From Bacillota bacterium (lineage in GTDB: Bacteria; Bacillota; Clostridia; Christensenellales; CAG-138): a stretch of DNA of 25,804 nt. Location of the stretch: contig JAEWQH010000099.1 in NCBI GenBank assembly GCA_023399275.1, positions 1 to 25,804 of the forward strand. Direction: 5' to 3'. Every line of letters starts with the position of its first letter. Position 1 is the stretch's first letter. Below the pieces are notes generated by a model. The model was not told where the DNA came from. It saw nothing but the letters and a program-made list of their open reading frames with translations, and did no database searches. Both the position numbers and the translations under genes were made by a program. Shown piece after piece: positions 24,084 to 25,804 of the stretch.

Positions 24084-25804
24084 TTACATCGCGTTGACGC
24101 GCTCTTCCAATGCCTTGAGCTGCTCGACGAGCGCTTTCGGCATCTTCGGGCCGTAGTTGGCGTAGTGCTCCTTGATGGATTCGACCTCCGCCTGCCACTC
24201 CGCCTTGTCGAGGTGCAGCAGCTCATCCATGGCCGCGGCAGAGACGTCGAGGCCTTCGAGATAGAGATCTTCCTTGCGGGGCAGATAGCCGATGGCGGTC
24301 TTGACCGCGTCCACCTTGCCGCTGACGCGCTCGACGATCCACTTGAGCACGCGGCTGTTGTCGCCGAAGCCCGGCCAGAGGAACTTGCCGTCCTCACCCT
24401 TGCGGAACCAGTTGACGTAGAAGATCTTCGGCAGCTTGTCCGGCGTGGATTTGGCACCGACGTCGAGCCAGTGCTGCAGGTAATCGCACACGTTATAGCC
24501 GATGAACGGGAGCATCGCGAACGGATCGCGCCGCACCTGGCCAATCTTGGAGGAGATAGCGGCCGCGGTGATCTCGGAGCCCATGATGGAGCCGTCGAAG
24601 ATACCGTGCGTCCAGTCGAAGCTCTGGTGAACCAGCGGGATGGTGCGCGGGCGGCGTCCGCCGATCAGGATGGCGGAGATCGGAACGCCTGCGGGATCCT
24701 GCCACTCCGGCGCGATGACGGGGCACTGCGATGCCGGCGCGGTGAAGCGGGCGTTGGGATGCGCGGCGGGATCTTTCGAATCCGGCGACCAGTCCTTGCC
24801 TTTCCAGTCGATGAGATGCGCGGGCGCTTCCGTGCCGATGCCCTCCCACCACACGTCGCCGTCGTCCGTCAGGGCGACGTTCGTGAAGATGGTGTTCTTC
24901 TCGATGCTGCGCATGGCGTTGGGGTTGGATTTGTCGGAGGTGCCGGGGGCGACGCCGAAGAAGCCGAACTCGGGGTTGATGGCGTAGAGCCGCCCGTCCG
25001 CGCCGTACTTCATCCAGGCGATGTCGTCGCCGACGGTCTCGACCTTCCAGCCCGGGATGGTCGGAATCAGCATCGCGAGGTTGGTCTTGCCGCAGGCGCT
25101 CGGGAACGCACCGGTGATGTAGGTCTTGTTGCCCTCCGGGTCGGTGAGGCGGAGGATGAGCATATGCTCGGCCAGCCAGCCCTCGTCACGCGCCTGAACG
25201 GACGCGATGCGCAGCGCAAAGCACTTCTTGCCCAGCAGCGCGTTTCCGCCGTAGCCGGAGCCGTAGGACCAGATCAGACGCTCTTCGGGGAAATGGCTGA
25301 TGTACTTTTGCTCGATCGGGGCGCAGGGCCAGGAGGAATCCTGCTGGCCCTTTTCCAGCGGCGCGCCGACGGAGTGCAGACAAGGCACAAATTCGCCGTC
25401 GCCAAGCGTTTCGAGCACCTCGGCGCCCATGCGGGTCATGATGCGCATGTTGGCTACGACGTAGGGGCTGTCCGTGATCTCGACGCCGATCTTGGAGATG
25501 GGCGAGCCGATGGGGCCCATCGAAAACGGAATGACGTACATCGTGCGGCCATGCATACAGCCTGTGTAGAGCTTGGTCATGGTCGCCTTGAGCTCGACCG
25601 GATCGACCCAGTTGTTGGTGGGGCCGGCTTCTTCCTTTGTTTTGCTGGCGATGAAGGTTCTGTTCTCCACGCGCGCCACGTCCGAAGGATCGCTGCGGAA
25701 GAGGTAGCAGCCGGGGCGCTTCTCCGGGTTGAGCGGAGTGGCCATGCCGCTGGCTACCATCTCGGCAAACAGGCGGTCGTTTTCTTCTTCGGAACCGTCG
25801 CACC
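24084..25804 (-). CDS. pckG: GTP-dependent phosphoenolpyruvate carboxykinase (N-terminus beyond right edge)
   Basis: 572 residues are visible and the frame is still open at base 25804, where it reads CDGSEEEN, matching the CDGS segment near the start of GTP-type enzymes; an internal Met at 25760 is not the true start. Roughly 30-50 residues are missing. Motifs: RSDPSDVARVENRTF, the P-loop FPSACGKTN with the reactive cysteine, VGDDIAWM for metal, and the guanine-binding NWFRKGEDGKFLWPGFGDNSRVLKW region (in pieces). It interconverts oxaloacetate and PEP with GDP/GTP; in anaerobes it often runs toward oxaloacetate during fermentation. It looks like a housekeeping gene bordering the sugar island. 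Confidence 0.97.
   Translation of the reverse strand, partial: CDGSEEENDRLFAEMVASGMATPLNPEKRPGCYLFRSDPSDVARVENRTFIASKTKEEAGPTNNWVDPVELKATMTKLYTGCMHGRTMYVIPFSMGPIGSPISKIGVEITDSPYVVANMRIMTRMGAEVLETLGDGEFVPCLHSVGAPLEKGQQDSSWPCAPIEQKYISHFPEERLIWSYGSGYGGNALLGKKCFALRIASVQARDEGWLAEHMLILRLTDPEGNKTYITGAFPSACGKTNLAMLIPTIPGWKVETVGDDIAWMKYGADGRLYAINPEFGFFGVAPGTSDKSNPNAMRSIEKNTIFTNVALTDDGDVWWEGIGTEAPAHLIDWKGKDWSPDSKDPAAHPNARFTAPASQCPVIAPEWQDPAGVPISAILIGGRRPRTIPLVHQSFDWTHGIFDGSIMGSEITAAAISSKIGQVRRDPFAMLPFIGYNVCDYLQHWLDVGAKSTPDKLPKIFYVNWFRKGEDGKFLWPGFGDNSRVLKWIVERVSGKVDAVKTAIGYLPRKEDLYLEGLDVSAAAMDELLHLDKAEWQAEVESIKEHYANYGPKMPKALVEQLKALEERVNAM

Overview
The window is a gene-dense, GC-rich stretch of a low-copy bacterial chromosome. 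The Shine-Dalgarno sequences (AGGAGG-type), the LplB/LplC-type sugar ABC transporter without its own ATPase, the NahK-like kinase and the GTP-type PEP carboxykinase suggest an anaerobic Clostridia-like Firmicute, perhaps a Christensenellales-type gut bacterium. That placement is inference from gene content only. No rRNA, tRNA, CRISPR, phage or transposase gene was seen.

Region A (1-6297) is a small glycoside-use locus built around a 340-bp divergent control region. Leftward: a GPH-family sugar/cation symporter followed by a GH31 alpha-glycosidase that runs off the left edge; its frame is open to the first base. Rightward: a NahK-like anomeric sugar kinase, an AraC regulator with two cupin-like halves and its own TATAAT promoter, and a YhcH/EbgC-family protein, closed by a strong 17-bp hairpin. 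The GH31 protein aligns with sulfoquinovosidase YihQ but lacks most of the sulfonate-reading residues.

Region B (6313-14982, leftward) is an oligosaccharide import and breakdown operon. In transcription order it has two LplB/LplC-like permeases, a large solute-binding lipoprotein, an SGNH acetylesterase of the SASA type, an uncharacterised TIM-barrel protein with glycosidase-like acidic motifs, and a sialidase-like beta-propeller. The three enzymes have no signal peptide, so they should act in the cytoplasm on imported material.

Region C (15322-23952, rightward) is transcribed divergently from B and is tightly packed, with several start/stop overlaps. It encodes a Gfo/Idh/MocA oxidoreductase, an FGGY kinase, an L-arabinose-isomerase-like protein, a class III PLP aminotransferase, a second Gfo/Idh/MocA oxidoreductase and a second beta-propeller enzyme. 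The B/C junction carries two convincing promoters facing away from each other and a cluster of TTAG/CTAA repeats and palindromes, so B and C are probably one regulon. Taken together they look like a pathway for an acetylated oligosaccharide whose sugar is oxidised, isomerised, phosphorylated and, unusually, transaminated. The substrate cannot be read from the sequence.

The right end (24084-25804) holds the GTP-dependent PEP carboxykinase gene, convergent with region C and separated from it by a compact bidirectional terminator nested in a longer inverted repeat.
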